Source: Melioribacteraceae bacterium
Lineage (GTDB): Bacteria; Bacteroidota; Ignavibacteria; Ignavibacteriales; Melioribacteraceae
DNA length: 64,000 nt
NCBI GenBank assembly: GCA_019638015.1
Contig: JAHBUP010000001.1
Location: 3,876,424 to 3,940,423, forward strand
Direction: 5' to 3'
Below are positions 1-10,098 of this stretch, piece after piece (position 1 is the first letter of the stretch; every line of letters begins with the position of its first letter). The notes under the pieces were generated by a model that was given only the letters and a program-made list of their open reading frames with translations, made no database searches and was not told where the DNA came from. The translations under genes and the position numbers were made by a program.

Positions 1-1125
1 GCTGATTCCAATTCCGGAAAGTAATCCATTATAGAGTGTTCGTTCTAACACATCAATATATTTTCCTTCTCCTTTTAATAGAAACATTCTATGATTCCAA
101 AATATATTAGCGATTGAAGCGCATGTTTCATTATATGCACTCGCGTTCGGCAGTTCATAATCTTTTCCGAATCCTTCCCAAGAACCGGTTGATCCAAGTC
201 CCCCATTCAAGTATATTTTTTTATGAACAACATTCTCCCAAATTTTATCAAGAGCATTCATATAATTTTCATCACTTGTAATTGCCGCAATATCTGCCAT
301 AGCAGAATACATATATGCGGCGCGAACAGAATGCCCGACAGCCTCAGTTTGTTCTATTACGGGAATATGATCCTGGCAGTACTCACCCCACAATTCACGT
401 CCATTAATTTTTTTGCCTCTAATATCTAAAAAGAATTTAGCAAGATTTAAATATTCTCTTTTCCCTGTCAGTCTATATAATTTAACCAGCCCCAGTTCAA
501 TCTCCTGATGACCGGGTGGAATCTGAATTTTACCTTCTCCAAAAGTATGCACAAGATAGTCGGCATTTTTAATTGCAATATCAATAAACGCTTTTTTATT
601 TGTCGCCATATAGTGAGCCACCGCCGCTTCATACATATGCCCCGCGCTGTACAATTCATGACTCCATCTAAGATTAGAAAAACGTTTCTCTCCAATTTGA
701 TTTTTCATCTTTTTGCTGTTCATAGTGCGTGCGGTAAAAAGATATCCATCTTCTTCTTGAGCTTTTCCAATTAAACTTATTAGTGAATCCAATTTTCTTT
801 CAAGGTGAGGATCGGCTTTCAGCATCAAAGAATATGAAGCTCCCTCAATTGTTTTGTAAACGTCTGAGTCATCAAAACTATATTTTGTTTGAAACTCACC
901 ATCCTTTAATCCGCACGCAATCGCAAAATTATCGGTGCGTCCTGTTTCTTCACACAATTTAATTGAGGTTGGTATAGTAACTTTTCGGTTGGTCTCAATT
1001 CTATCAAACCAAAATCCATCATTAATGTGCACTTTAGTGAATGGAACCGGTTTAATTGGGTAATCACTGTTTGCTTGTGAAAATAGAGTAGCGGTGGTTA
1101 GTAATAATAATGATAGAAATTTCAT
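1..1125 (-). CDS. GH127-type glycoside hydrolase (DUF1680), 3' end outside the window
   Basis: An open frame of 375 codons starts at the ATG complementary to 1123-1125 and runs off the left edge. It begins with a signal peptide (MKFLSLLLLTTATLFSQ) and then shows blocks typical of the DUF1680/GH127 (beta-L-arabinofuranosidase) fold: FTKVHINDGFW near the N-terminus, RTDNFAIACG, an EGASY segment, a HELYSAGHMYEAAVAHY block, an IEQTEAVGHSVRAAYMYS block and LNGGLGSTGSWEGFGKDYELPN followed by AYNETCASI, which supplies the conserved Glu and Cys of the active-site region. Family members cleave arabinofuranose residues from plant glycans, but DUF1680 also covers other specificities, so the substrate is not certain. 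The signal peptide argues for export. It is the last visible gene of a minus-strand run, 12 bp after the alpha/beta hydrolase. Confidence 0.85.
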   Translation of the reverse strand, partial: MKFLSLLLLTTATLFSQANSDYPIKPVPFTKVHINDGFWFDRIETNRKVTIPTSIKLCEETGRTDNFAIACGLKDGEFQTKYSFDDSDVYKTIEGASYSLMLKADPHLERKLDSLISLIGKAQEEDGYLFTARTMNSKKMKNQIGEKRFSNLRWSHELYSAGHMYEAAVAHYMATNKKAFIDIAIKNADYLVHTFGEGKIQIPPGHQEIELGLVKLYRLTGKREYLNLAKFFLDIRGKKINGRELWGEYCQDHIPVIEQTEAVGHSVRAAYMYSAMADIAAITSDENYMNALDKIWENVVHKKIYLNGGLGSTGSWEGFGKDYELPNASAYNETCASIANIFWNHRMFLLKGEGKYIDVLERTLYNGLLSGIGIS

Positions 1126-1137
1126 TGTAATCTCTTC

Positions 1138-1974
1138 TTACTTTGTTAACTCGTTTATTGATTCTGTGAAGAGAAGATTAAACATCTTTGGATTTTCCAT
1201 CATTATAAAATGTCCATAACCTTCCATCATTTTTAGCTCAAACGATTTTACTAATTTCCGGTTGTTCTCTATACCAACCGGCCATAAATCACAATTAATT
1301 GATATGATAGGAACTGATAACTGCGCTAACTGTTCAGTTCCATTATCGGAAAACATATTTTCCATTGCACTGAGAGCTACTTCAGAAGGCGCAGATGACA
1401 TATCTTCAATTATACTTTTTACCAATTCGGGATCAGCGTTTTTAGGAAACATGGTTCCTACAAACCATTTTGCAGTCTCAATAAAATTTTCTTTAAATGG
1501 TTTCAGAAAAGCTTCACGTTGCTCGGCGGGAAACTCCTCCCCCAATGATTGAAAAGTATCAACTCCAATGATTCCAATTGTTTTATCCTTTAATTTATTC
1601 GCAGCATAAATAACAACTGAGCCTCCCATTGAATGACCAGCTAGAATTACTTTATTAAGTTTTAGGCTATTTACAACTGCGGCTACATCCTCTCCAAATA
1701 AATCCATTGTATAATTTTTCCTTTCCAAACCCGATAATCCATGTCCTGCTAAATCAATAGTTACTACCGTATAATTTTGAGCTAACTCTTCAACTTGATT
1801 TTTCCAATATGATTGGTCACAGCTCCATCCATGCACTAAAACAATCGCGGGCTTTCCATCGCCATATTTTGAAAACACGATCTCAACACCATCTTTAGAT
1901 TTTACCTTTGATTCAATCGAGAACAACTGTGTTGTTAAACATAAAATGATTATCAAAACAATTTTTGATTTCAT
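1138..1974 (-). CDS. exported alpha/beta-fold hydrolase
   Basis: 278 residues with an N-terminal signal peptide (about residues 1-20). The alpha/beta-hydrolase core is clear: the oxyanion-hole HG motif in LVHGW (48-49), the DLAGHG turn after strand 4, the nucleophile elbow GHSMGG with Ser115, a late Asp in the SINCDLWPV strand and a His in EGYGHFIMME near the C-terminus. It probably hydrolyses an ester or similar bond in the periplasm; the substrate cannot be read from sequence. An AAGGA-like ribosome site precedes the ATG. It sits 14 bp after the propeller protein gene and 12 bp before the GH127 gene, so the three are probably co-transcribed. Confidence 0.85.
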   Translation of the reverse strand: MKSKIVLIIILCLTTQLFSIESKVKSKDGVEIVFSKYGDGKPAIVLVHGWSCDQSYWKNQVEELAQNYTVVTIDLAGHGLSGLERKNYTMDLFGEDVAAVVNSLKLNKVILAGHSMGGSVVIYAANKLKDKTIGIIGVDTFQSLGEEFPAEQREAFLKPFKENFIETAKWFVGTMFPKNADPELVKSIIEDMSSAPSEVALSAMENMFSDNGTEQLAQLSVPIISINCDLWPVGIENNRKLVKSFELKMMEGYGHFIMMENPKMFNLLFTESINELTK

Positions 1975-1988
1975 AACTATCCTTTTAA

Positions 1989-4900
1989 TTATTGAACAAT
2001 TACTGCCGGAATTTCTGCTTCTTTAATTAATTTATTGAAAAGAGGAATTTTACTCTCGATTACATTTTTTAATTTTAATAATTCAGCGTCAATCTTGCCG
2101 AACAACTCTTTTTTTAATTCAACCGCCTGCTCGGTGGGTCTAAAATCTCCGCGCGCCATATCGCTCGCCAATCCGGCAAGTTTATCATTTAATCTTATCG
2201 GGAAATTTAAAACATCTTGAGGGCTCTTCGATTTTGTTTGATAGAGTGTTTCCTCTACAGCGGTTAACTCTTTCGAAATTAATTCCCCACTCTTTTTAAT
2301 CTCATCTGTGTTTGGGAGTTTATTAAACTTATCTACCGCGTCATTAATTTGTTTACGGATGGTTCTAATCTGTTTAATTCCATTGTGCGTTTCGGTTAGT
2401 TTATCTCTTACAGATATAAGAAATTCGAATTGTTCTACTAAATTCTGCTGCGAAGATGAAGCACGAGGATCTTTCAAGATTTCAAAATTTACTTGTGTGG
2501 AATCTTTATCATAAACTAGAACTGCTGAATAATTTCCCGGAACAGCTAAAGGACCATTTAAACCGCCGCTTCCCCAGATAATCATTCCATCAAATTTTTC
2601 CGCGTTGGGGTAACGCATATTCCATATAAATTTATTAAGACCCTTTTTAATCGGCAGTTGGTCGGGCTTCTCTTTGGCTTTAGGTTTTATAGTTTTTATA
2701 ATTTTCCCCGATTCATCTTTAATCTTTAACTCAACCAAATTACTATCGGGCATTTCATTAAAGTAATAATAGAATTGAACACCGCTCTGGAGATTTTTCC
2801 CCGAAGTAATTCCATCACTCGAATTACCACCTCTCATTCTGTACGCATTTCTTGGCTGATAGATATGATATTTTGAATCTTTAGTTACAAGATTCCTTAA
2901 TGGAGAAATATCATCAATAATCCAAAATGATCTTCCTTGTGTTGCTACAATTAAATCTTCATTCTTAATTGTTAGATCAGTAATTGGAACAATTGGAAGA
3001 TTCTGCTGAAAAGATTGCCAGCTCTCTCCATCATTAAATGAGATATACATTCCCTCTTCAGTTCCGGCAAACAGCAACCCTTTTTTAAAAGCATCAGCTC
3101 TAATAACACGAGTAAAATGTTTTTGATCAATCCCTTTATCAATCCGTTTCCATGTTTTACCGAAGTCGGTTGTTTTAAGAAGATACGGTTTATAGTCATC
3201 AAGTTTGTAACGTGTTGCCGCAATATATAATCCCCCTTCATTAAAGGGATCTGCTTCAATACTATTTATCTGCGCCCATTCAGGTAATAAGGTTTTTGGA
3301 GGAGTTATATTATTCCAGTTTTTTCCAAAATCAGTCGTTACATGAATTAAACCGTCATCACTGCCACTCCATATAATTCCAGACTTGATAGGTGATTCGG
3401 CTAAAGCAAAGATTGTACAATAATACTCAACACTTGTATTATCCTTTGTAATTGGTCCGCCAGATGATTTGAGTTTTGTGCTGTCATTGCGGGTTAAATC
3501 GGGACTAATGGCTTCCCATTTTTCTCCGCCGTTTGAGGTTTTGAATAATCTATTGCCAGCGGCATATAATATTTTTGAATCATGTTTAGAAAAAATTAGG
3601 GGGAAGTTCCACTGAAATCTATATTTCATTCCTTCGGCTCCATGCCCAATCGGGCTATCGGGCCAGACATTAACAACGCGGCTCTCTCCTGTTCTATGAT
3701 TTAACATTGAAATATGTCCGCCATAATTTCCACCAAAAACAATATCATTATCATTTGGATCAACCGCGAGCCAGCCGCTTTCAAATCCGGCAGTAACCTC
3801 CCAATCTTTTTCTGATATAGAACCACCATCAGTTCTATGAAAAATTCTCACAGTCGTATTATCCTGCTGTGCCCCATATATTCTATATGGAAAATTATTA
3901 TCAGTGGTAACTCTATAAAATTGTGCTGTAGCCTGGTTATGATATGTACTCCAATTCTTTCCGCCATCAAGAGTAACTTGAGCGCCACCGTCATCCCCAA
4001 TAATCATTATATCAGGATTATTAGGATTTATCCACAAATCGTGATGATCACTGTGCGGAGTATTTATATTTTCAAAGGTTTTGCCAGCATCTTTAGAACG
4101 CCAAAATCCAACATTCAAAACATAAACTTTATCTTTATCCTTTTGATCAGCATATATTCTTTTATAATACCAGGCTCTCTGTCTTAAATTTCTATCTTCG
4201 TTTACTTTTTGCCAGGAATTTCCTCCATCATTTGACCTAAACACACCCCCGTTTTCATTTTCAATAATTGCATAAACTCGGTTGGGATCTACTGGAGAAA
4301 CCGTAACACCTATTTTACCTATAATTCCTTTTGGCATTCCTTTATTATTAGTTATCTCTTTCCAGGTATTTCCGCCATCAACTGTTTTCCACAACGATGA
4401 GCCTTCGCCACCGCTTTCCAAACTATATGGAGTTCGTATAACACGCCACATTGCCGCGTAAAGTATTCTTGAGTTTGTAGGATCAACAGCAAGTTCGATT
4501 GAACCGGCTTGGTTATTAACAAATAAAATTCTTTCCCAATTCTTTCCACCATTTGTTGTTCTATAAACTCCACGCATTTCATTTGGTCCATAAAGGTGAC
4601 CAAGACAAGCGGCATAAACTATATCGGGATTTTTAGGATCAATAATTATTCTATTTATATGTCGTGAATCTTCGAGTCCAATAAACTTCCAAGTTTTTCC
4701 GGCGTCATCACTTTTCCACATTCCATTTCCGCTCGAAACATTTCCGCGAACAGTTTCTTCTCCGGTACCAACATAAATTATGTTTGGATCCCAAGTGCTA
4801 ACGGCAATAGCACCAATCGATCCTCCGAAAGATTTATCCGAAATACTTACCCATGTTTGTCCCGCATTTTCACTTTTCCAAACTCCACCACCTGTGGCGC

Positions 4901-5087
4901 CGAAATAAAAAAGATTTGGGTTAGAAGGAACACCATAAACCGCGCAACTTCTCCCTCCTCTGTATGGACCTATTCCCCTATACTCAATACCATTGAACAA
5001 AACAGTATCAATTATCTGAGCGGGAATTGTAATTGAAAAAAAGAAGAGCAGTAATAAGTTTAGAATTATCCTGGCGGGGAGATTCAT
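1989..5087 (-). CDS. large secreted BNR/sortilin-like beta-propeller protein
   Basis: 1032 residues with a signal peptide ending near SITIPAQ. Most of the protein is repeats of the BNR/Asp-box type (for example TTNGGKNWE, TVDGGNTWK, SNDGGNSWQ, TTDFGKTWK, SFNDGESWQ), the pattern of VPS10/sortilin-like propellers; such proteins are often labelled glycosyl hydrolases or exo-sialidases although no activity is established for most. After the propeller (about residue 700 on) comes a smaller beta domain (NLVELKIKDESGKIIKT, then LNKFIWNMRYP) and a C-terminal helical segment rich in Lys and Glu. No T9SS sorting domain is seen at the C-terminus. It is the first gene of a minus-strand trio with the hydrolase and the GH127 enzyme. 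Confidence 0.8.
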   Translation of the reverse strand: MNLPARIILNLLLLFFFSITIPAQIIDTVLFNGIEYRGIGPYRGGRSCAVYGVPSNPNLFYFGATGGGVWKSENAGQTWVSISDKSFGGSIGAIAVSTWDPNIIYVGTGEETVRGNVSSGNGMWKSDDAGKTWKFIGLEDSRHINRIIIDPKNPDIVYAACLGHLYGPNEMRGVYRTTNGGKNWERILFVNNQAGSIELAVDPTNSRILYAAMWRVIRTPYSLESGGEGSSLWKTVDGGNTWKEITNNKGMPKGIIGKIGVTVSPVDPNRVYAIIENENGGVFRSNDGGNSWQKVNEDRNLRQRAWYYKRIYADQKDKDKVYVLNVGFWRSKDAGKTFENINTPHSDHHDLWINPNNPDIMIIGDDGGAQVTLDGGKNWSTYHNQATAQFYRVTTDNNFPYRIYGAQQDNTTVRIFHRTDGGSISEKDWEVTAGFESGWLAVDPNDNDIVFGGNYGGHISMLNHRTGESRVVNVWPDSPIGHGAEGMKYRFQWNFPLIFSKHDSKILYAAGNRLFKTSNGGEKWEAISPDLTRNDSTKLKSSGGPITKDNTSVEYYCTIFALAESPIKSGIIWSGSDDGLIHVTTDFGKNWNNITPPKTLLPEWAQINSIEADPFNEGGLYIAATRYKLDDYKPYLLKTTDFGKTWKRIDKGIDQKHFTRVIRADAFKKGLLFAGTEEGMYISFNDGESWQSFQQNLPIVPITDLTIKNEDLIVATQGRSFWIIDDISPLRNLVTKDSKYHIYQPRNAYRMRGGNSSDGITSGKNLQSGVQFYYYFNEMPDSNLVELKIKDESGKIIKTIKPKAKEKPDQLPIKKGLNKFIWNMRYPNAEKFDGMIIWGSGGLNGPLAVPGNYSAVLVYDKDSTQVNFEILKDPRASSSQQNLVEQFEFLISVRDKLTETHNGIKQIRTIRKQINDAVDKFNKLPNTDEIKKSGELISKELTAVEETLYQTKSKSPQDVLNFPIRLNDKLAGLASDMARGDFRPTEQAVELKKELFGKIDAELLKLKNVIESKIPLFNKLIKEAEIPAVIVQ

Positions 5088-5258
5088 TTTTTTCCTCTAA
5101 ATTTTTATGGTTGGTTTTTCAGAGTTGAAAATATCCGAATTGCTAAAGCTTTTCAACATGTTTTTTCAATTAGTATTAGGTGTGGTTTTTCACAGTAAAG
5201 TAATTCTCGAGCAATTGGAGTAAATCTTTTAATCTGAGTATTAAACTAGAGAATTTAT

Positions 5259-6557
5259 TTACAATAGAATCTCTTTGAGATGGGCAAGATTGTTTTCTAA
5301 TAGAATTGATTTTTTTTCTTTATTAATCGATTCGGCGAGTTGGATTGGAATTTTAACTTCTCTGCCGATCACTTCTTCAACGGCGTCTTTAAACTTAGCG
5401 GGATGTGCGGTTTCGGCAACAATGCCGGTGTAATTGCTAATCTTATTTTTATCAACATAATCAATCAGCGATAAGTAGCCAACTGCACCATGAGGATCAA
5501 TTATATAATTAAATTTTTCGTAAATGTTTTTTATTCCCTCTTTAGTAGAATTATCATCGAAGCTTGATGAAAAAACCGCATCACGAATCAACTCAATTTT
5601 ATTTGAATATAACTCGTTAATTCTCTCAAGATTACTTGGGTTGCCAACATCCATTGCGTTGGAAAGAGTAAGCACTGATTCGCGGGGGGAGAAATTTGCG
5701 GTTTCAATAAATTCTGTAAAAACATTATTGGAATTTGTAGCTCCAATAAATTTGTAAATGGGCAATCCCATTTTTTTAGCTATCAAGCCAGCAGTTAAAT
5801 TCCCCAAATTACCCGAGGGTATAGATATAATTATTTTTTTTGATTTATCTTTTACTTGTCTGTAAGCGTTAAAATAATAAAACGATTGTGGAATGAGTCG
5901 TGAGATATTAATTGAATTTGCCGAGCTTAAATTTACTTTTGTTCTTAAATCATTATCAACAAAAGCACTTTTTACTAGTCTCTGACAATCATCAAAGGTA
6001 CCTTTAACTTCTACAGCTGTTATATTCTTATCAAGTGTGGTTAGCTGCTTTTCCTGAATAAAGCTTACCTTTCCTTGTGGATAAAGCACATAAACCTTAA
6101 TTCCCTCAATAGCAAAAAACCCATTGGCTACAGCACTTCCTGTATCGCCCGAAGTAGCAACAAGAATCACCAATTCATCATCATTCCCTCGAACAAAGTA
6201 TTCCATTGTTCGCGCCATAAAACGTGCGCCAAAATCTTTAAAAGCCAGCGTTGGTCCGTGAAACAATTCGAGAATCGCAAGCTCATCAGTCAAGTAATTT
6301 AAAGGAGCGTCAAAATTTATTGCATCATAAATTATTTCCTCAAGTTTAGCCTGGGGAATTTCATCACCAATAAAGTGTTTTGCTATTTCCAACGCAATTT
6401 GCTGAAAGGAATAATTCTCTATTTCATCAAAATATTTTTGTGAAAGGCGGGGAATCGATTCCGGCATATACAGTCCCCCATCTTTAGCTAATCCTCCAAG
6501 AAGCGCTTCCTTAAATGAGTTGAATTCTGTTTTATTTCTTGTACTATAATAGCGCAT
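5259..6557 (-). CDS. thrC: threonine synthase
   Basis: 432 residues from the ATG at 6557 (an in-frame TTG lies one codon upstream and is less likely). PLP-dependent fold type II enzyme converting O-phosphohomoserine to threonine. The N-terminal MRYYSTRN motif, the LFHGPTLAFKDFGARF block carrying the Schiff-base lysine (Lys107), ATSGDTGSAVANGF and the phosphate-binding SIPSGNLGNLTAG loop are all intact. Length fits the family. It is the last gene of thrA-thrB-thrC; its start overlaps the thrB stop by one base (TGATG), which suggests translational coupling. Confidence 0.97.
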   Translation of the reverse strand: MRYYSTRNKTEFNSFKEALLGGLAKDGGLYMPESIPRLSQKYFDEIENYSFQQIALEIAKHFIGDEIPQAKLEEIIYDAINFDAPLNYLTDELAILELFHGPTLAFKDFGARFMARTMEYFVRGNDDELVILVATSGDTGSAVANGFFAIEGIKVYVLYPQGKVSFIQEKQLTTLDKNITAVEVKGTFDDCQRLVKSAFVDNDLRTKVNLSSANSINISRLIPQSFYYFNAYRQVKDKSKKIIISIPSGNLGNLTAGLIAKKMGLPIYKFIGATNSNNVFTEFIETANFSPRESVLTLSNAMDVGNPSNLERINELYSNKIELIRDAVFSSSFDDNSTKEGIKNIYEKFNYIIDPHGAVGYLSLIDYVDKNKISNYTGIVAETAHPAKFKDAVEEVIGREVKIPIQLAESINKEKKSILLENNLAHLKEILL

Positions 6558-7489
6558 CAAATTACCTTTGGACCAACTTCATTAACCTGAGAAACATAAA
6601 TTTTTGATCTATTTCCCGTTTTTGTTACTGTTGTTCTCATTGCTCTTGCAACTTTTACAGCGGTAATCTGAGAATCGCATAAAGCAAAAATAGAGGGGCC
6701 GGAACCTGAAATGGAACAGCCGAGCGCGCCATTATCGATTGCAGATTTTTTGATTTGATCAAAACCAATTATAAGCTTAGCTCTAACCGGCTCAATTATT
6801 TCATCTTTGATTGATCTTCCAATTAACTTGTAATTGCTTGTGGTTAATCCCGCCACTAATCCCGCCACATTTCCCCATTGACTAATTGCCTTTTTCAGCA
6901 ATACTTCTTTTGGTAATATTTTTCTAGCTTCCGAAGTTTTAATTTCGAATTGAGGATGAACTACCGCACACCATAAATCACTTGGTGCTTTTATTCTAAT
7001 AATATCAAGGGGATCGTAGCTTTTTATAATTATAAAACCACCATAAAGACATGGAGCAACATTATCGGCATGATAAGAACCGGAAGCTACAGCTTCACCA
7101 TCCATCGCAAATTCAATCAGTTCATCTTTACTAAAGGGTTGATCAAGCAGTTCATTTAAACCATAAACAGCCGCTACTGCGCTTGCGGCACTGGAACCAA
7201 GTCCGCTACCTAAACCTATTTTTTTTCTTACTTCAACATCAACGCCAAATCCGGCATTTAATTTTTTCATCATCGAAATAAGAGCAACCGTTGCCGTGTT
7301 TTTTGTAATGTCATATGGAATCTTTCCACCATCGCCGGTAATTTTTGTTATTACTACTTTACCTTTAGTATTTAGCCGCAGGACAACTTCATCAACCGGA
7401 CTATCTAACGCGAATCCCATTATGTCGAAACCGGGGCCAACATTTGAAACGCTTCCGGGAGCACTAATTTTAATACTCTTATTTCCCAT
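6557..7489 (-). CDS. thrB: homoserine kinase
   Basis: 310 residues, GHMP-kinase family; phosphorylates homoserine with ATP. The N-terminal SAPGSVSNVGPGFDIMGFAL, the ATP-binding GLGSGLGSSAASAVAA loop and the C-terminal GALGCSISGSGPSIFAL motif are complete. It lies 23 bp downstream of thrA and overlaps thrC by one base, so the three consecutive steps from homoserine to threonine are encoded in one transcript. Confidence 0.97.
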   Translation of the reverse strand: MGNKSIKISAPGSVSNVGPGFDIMGFALDSPVDEVVLRLNTKGKVVITKITGDGGKIPYDITKNTATVALISMMKKLNAGFGVDVEVRKKIGLGSGLGSSAASAVAAVYGLNELLDQPFSKDELIEFAMDGEAVASGSYHADNVAPCLYGGFIIIKSYDPLDIIRIKAPSDLWCAVVHPQFEIKTSEARKILPKEVLLKKAISQWGNVAGLVAGLTTSNYKLIGRSIKDEIIEPVRAKLIIGFDQIKKSAIDNGALGCSISGSGPSIFALCDSQITAVKVARAMRTTVTKTGNRSKIYVSQVNEVGPKVI

Positions 7490-7512
7490 TAATATACCAT
7501 TTACATTATAAT

Positions 7513-9969
7513 TTAATTTATTGAATTAGCTATTCGTAAAATATCAGATAAAATACCCGACGCGGTAATATCAGCTCCGGCACCCGGACCCTGTATAGTT
7601 AAAGGGCGCACGGAATATCTTTTTGTTGTAAATGTTACAATGTTATCACTTCCATGTAAATTTGAAAAAGGATGATTCTTATCGATTTTTTGTATGCTGA
7701 GACTTGCTTCTCCCTTCTCATATTTTGCAATATAGCACAATGTTTTCCCCTCAGCTAATGCTTCTTCTTTCATCATATTAAATTTATCGTCATCCTTTTT
7801 TAGTATTTTGAAGAATTCGTCAATTGAAGCTGCTTTTTCAGCTTCGGGGGAGATAAGCTTTTCAATTTTTACATTTTCAAGATTCATATTAATTCCAACC
7901 TCTCTCATCAGAATTAATATTTTTCGTGCCATATCAAGACCATTTAAATCATCTCGTGGGTCTGGTTCAGTAAATCCTTTAGATTTTGCATCTTTAACAA
8001 TTTCAGAGAACTTTGAGGATTCTCTTAACGAATTAAATATATAACTCAATGTTCCGGAGAGAACGCCTTCAATTTTTATTATTTCATCACCGTTGGTAAT
8101 TAATTCTCGCAAAGAACCGATGATTGGCAATGCCGCTCCAACATTAGTGCTGTATCTAAATTGAGATTTTCCTTTTTTAGCAGAGGATCTTAATTCTTTA
8201 TAATTCTCAAAGTTTTGCGAATTCGCAATTTTATTTGGTGTTACAACCGATATCCCATGCAAAAGAAGATCACAATAATTTTCAACAACAATTTTGCTCG
8301 CCGTACAATCAACAACCACTGAATTAGAAAAACCAAATTCTTTAATAATATCAATAAACTTTTTAATATTTGATTTATCAGTGGAGTTATCAATTAAGTT
8401 TCTCCACTTTTTAGGATCCATTCCCTTTTTATCCCAAACCATCTTCTCAATATTAGCGATACCGATTAATTTTAATTTTGCTTTTGAGATATCAGTAGGA
8501 TAAATATTCTCAGTCGCTATTAAATCGAGAAAGGCTCCACCCACCAATCCAGTTCCAACTACAAACAGATTTATATTCTTTTGTTTATCGAAGAAAAGAG
8601 AATCATGCAAAACATTCATTGCTTTAGTAAGAGTATTTTTATTTATAACAACTGAAATATTTAATTCGGATGAGCCCTGCGCTATAGCAATAATATTCAC
8701 ACCGTTACTACCGAGGGCTTTAAATACTTTTCCGGAGATACCCGGTGTGTGTCTCATATCTTCGCCAACAATTGCAATGATTGATAAATTCTTTTCAATT
8801 ACTACTTCATCAATCATTCCGTCACGGATTTCCCACTTAAACTCTTCCTCAATAACCGCTTTAGCGCGTTCACCGCTTTGAGGCGCCACAGCAAGACACA
8901 CAGTATGTTCGGATGAGGCTTGTGTAATCATTATAATATTTATTTTTTCTTTCGCTAATGCGCTAAATATTCTTGACGCGATTCCAACTACCCCCACCAT
9001 TCCGCTTCCCGAAATTTGAAGCAATGATATATCATCAATCGAAGTAATTCCCTTAACACTAAATTCTCCACCTGTATCTTTTCCCGAAATTAATGTTCCA
9101 TTGTGTTCGGGATTAAATGTGTTTTTTATTCGGATTGGTATTTTCCTAAGTTGAGCGGGACGCATAGTAGGAGGATAAATTACTTTTGCGCCAAAGTGAG
9201 ATAATTCCATAGCTTCTAAGTAAGTAACCGATTCAAGAGAAAATGCGCTTGGAACTTTGCGCGGATCAGCGGTTAAAATTCCATCAACATCTGTCCATAT
9301 TTCTATTTCCTCTGAATTTAATGCCGCACCAAAAATTGAAGCCGTATAATCTGATCCCCCTCTTCCAAGAGTTGCTGTTTCATTTAACTCGGTAGAACCA
9401 ATAAAACCAGTAATTACCTGAATGCTTTTGTGCTCAGAAAAATAATTTACAATATTGAGGTTGGTTTTCTCAAAATTAACTCTAGCTGTTCCAAAACTAT
9501 CATCTGTTTTAACTATTTTTCTCGCGTCCAAATATTCAGCATCTATATTTCTGCTTTTCATGGCATCTGCAATAATTGTACAGGAAAGCCTCTCTCCGAA
9601 ACTCATGATAAAATCCAGCGAACGTGGAGTTAGCTCTTTAACTAAAAATACTCCCGTCAATACTTCTTCAAGTTCACGCAAAAGATCAGCAACCTTAAAA
9701 GCGGTAGAATCTGTAATGGATTTACTGATTAATTTTTGAACCGCTTCGTGATGAATTAATTTTACCTGATTTAAATCATGCAGATACGTTTCATCGCGTT
9801 TAAATGCTTTATTTGCAGTAGCAATTAATTTATCGGTTACTGTTTGAAACGCAGAAAAAACAACTGCGAATTCAATTTTTTTTGCGATATAGTTTTCTAA
9901 AATAGAAATGACTGAAGCAATTCTTGCGGGATTACCCACCGAAGAACCACCAAATTTAAGTACTTTCAT
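7513..9969 (-). CDS. thrA: bifunctional aspartokinase / homoserine dehydrogenase
   Basis: 818 residues. The aspartokinase half starts with MKVLKFGGSSVGNP and contains GFIGST and the TLGRGGSDYTA active-site block, followed by two ACT-type regulatory segments (about residues 315-460: ISLLQISGSGMVGVVG and LSIIAIVGEDM). The homoserine dehydrogenase half begins near residue 465 with the NAD(P) loop LFVVGTGLVGGAFL and contains the SGTLSYIF and GFTEPDPRDDLNGLDMARK signatures. Fusion of first and third pathway enzymes matches E. coli ThrA and many Bacteroidota. Feedback control by threonine is expected from the ACT pair but is not shown by the sequence. It is the first gene of the operon; I see no thr leader peptide upstream. 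Confidence 0.97.
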   Translation of the reverse strand: MKVLKFGGSSVGNPARIASVISILENYIAKKIEFAVVFSAFQTVTDKLIATANKAFKRDETYLHDLNQVKLIHHEAVQKLISKSITDSTAFKVADLLRELEEVLTGVFLVKELTPRSLDFIMSFGERLSCTIIADAMKSRNIDAEYLDARKIVKTDDSFGTARVNFEKTNLNIVNYFSEHKSIQVITGFIGSTELNETATLGRGGSDYTASIFGAALNSEEIEIWTDVDGILTADPRKVPSAFSLESVTYLEAMELSHFGAKVIYPPTMRPAQLRKIPIRIKNTFNPEHNGTLISGKDTGGEFSVKGITSIDDISLLQISGSGMVGVVGIASRIFSALAKEKINIIMITQASSEHTVCLAVAPQSGERAKAVIEEEFKWEIRDGMIDEVVIEKNLSIIAIVGEDMRHTPGISGKVFKALGSNGVNIIAIAQGSSELNISVVINKNTLTKAMNVLHDSLFFDKQKNINLFVVGTGLVGGAFLDLIATENIYPTDISKAKLKLIGIANIEKMVWDKKGMDPKKWRNLIDNSTDKSNIKKFIDIIKEFGFSNSVVVDCTASKIVVENYCDLLLHGISVVTPNKIANSQNFENYKELRSSAKKGKSQFRYSTNVGAALPIIGSLRELITNGDEIIKIEGVLSGTLSYIFNSLRESSKFSEIVKDAKSKGFTEPDPRDDLNGLDMARKILILMREVGINMNLENVKIEKLISPEAEKAASIDEFFKILKKDDDKFNMMKEEALAEGKTLCYIAKYEKGEASLSIQKIDKNHPFSNLHGSDNIVTFTTKRYSVRPLTIQGPGAGADITASGILSDILRIANSIN

Positions 9970-10065
9970 AAGATTTACATAGTTGTTGAAAATTTAGGGC
10001 GAATGATAAAAAAAACTAGGGTTAATCGAAATGATTCAAATAAATTAAATTTTGGAATCTGACGA

Positions 10066-10098
10066 GAAAAAGAGAAGTAAGTTATAACTTACTTCTCT
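10066..10098 (-). terminator. intrinsic terminator overlapping a stop codon
   Basis: A perfect 14+14 base palindrome (arms 10071-10084 and 10085-10098) includes the last codons and the TAA of the 170-residue exported protein. On the minus strand it is followed by a T-run at 10066-10070. It separates that gene from thrA. Confidence 0.75.

Noticed and set aside
468..774. Short frames within 468-774 on both strands
   Set aside because: They are in other frames of the GH127 gene, which has a signal peptide and family motifs.
5128..5161. Terminator hairpin after thrC
   Set aside because: Only an 8-bp AT-rich stem with an 18-nt loop and no good T-run; too weak to call.
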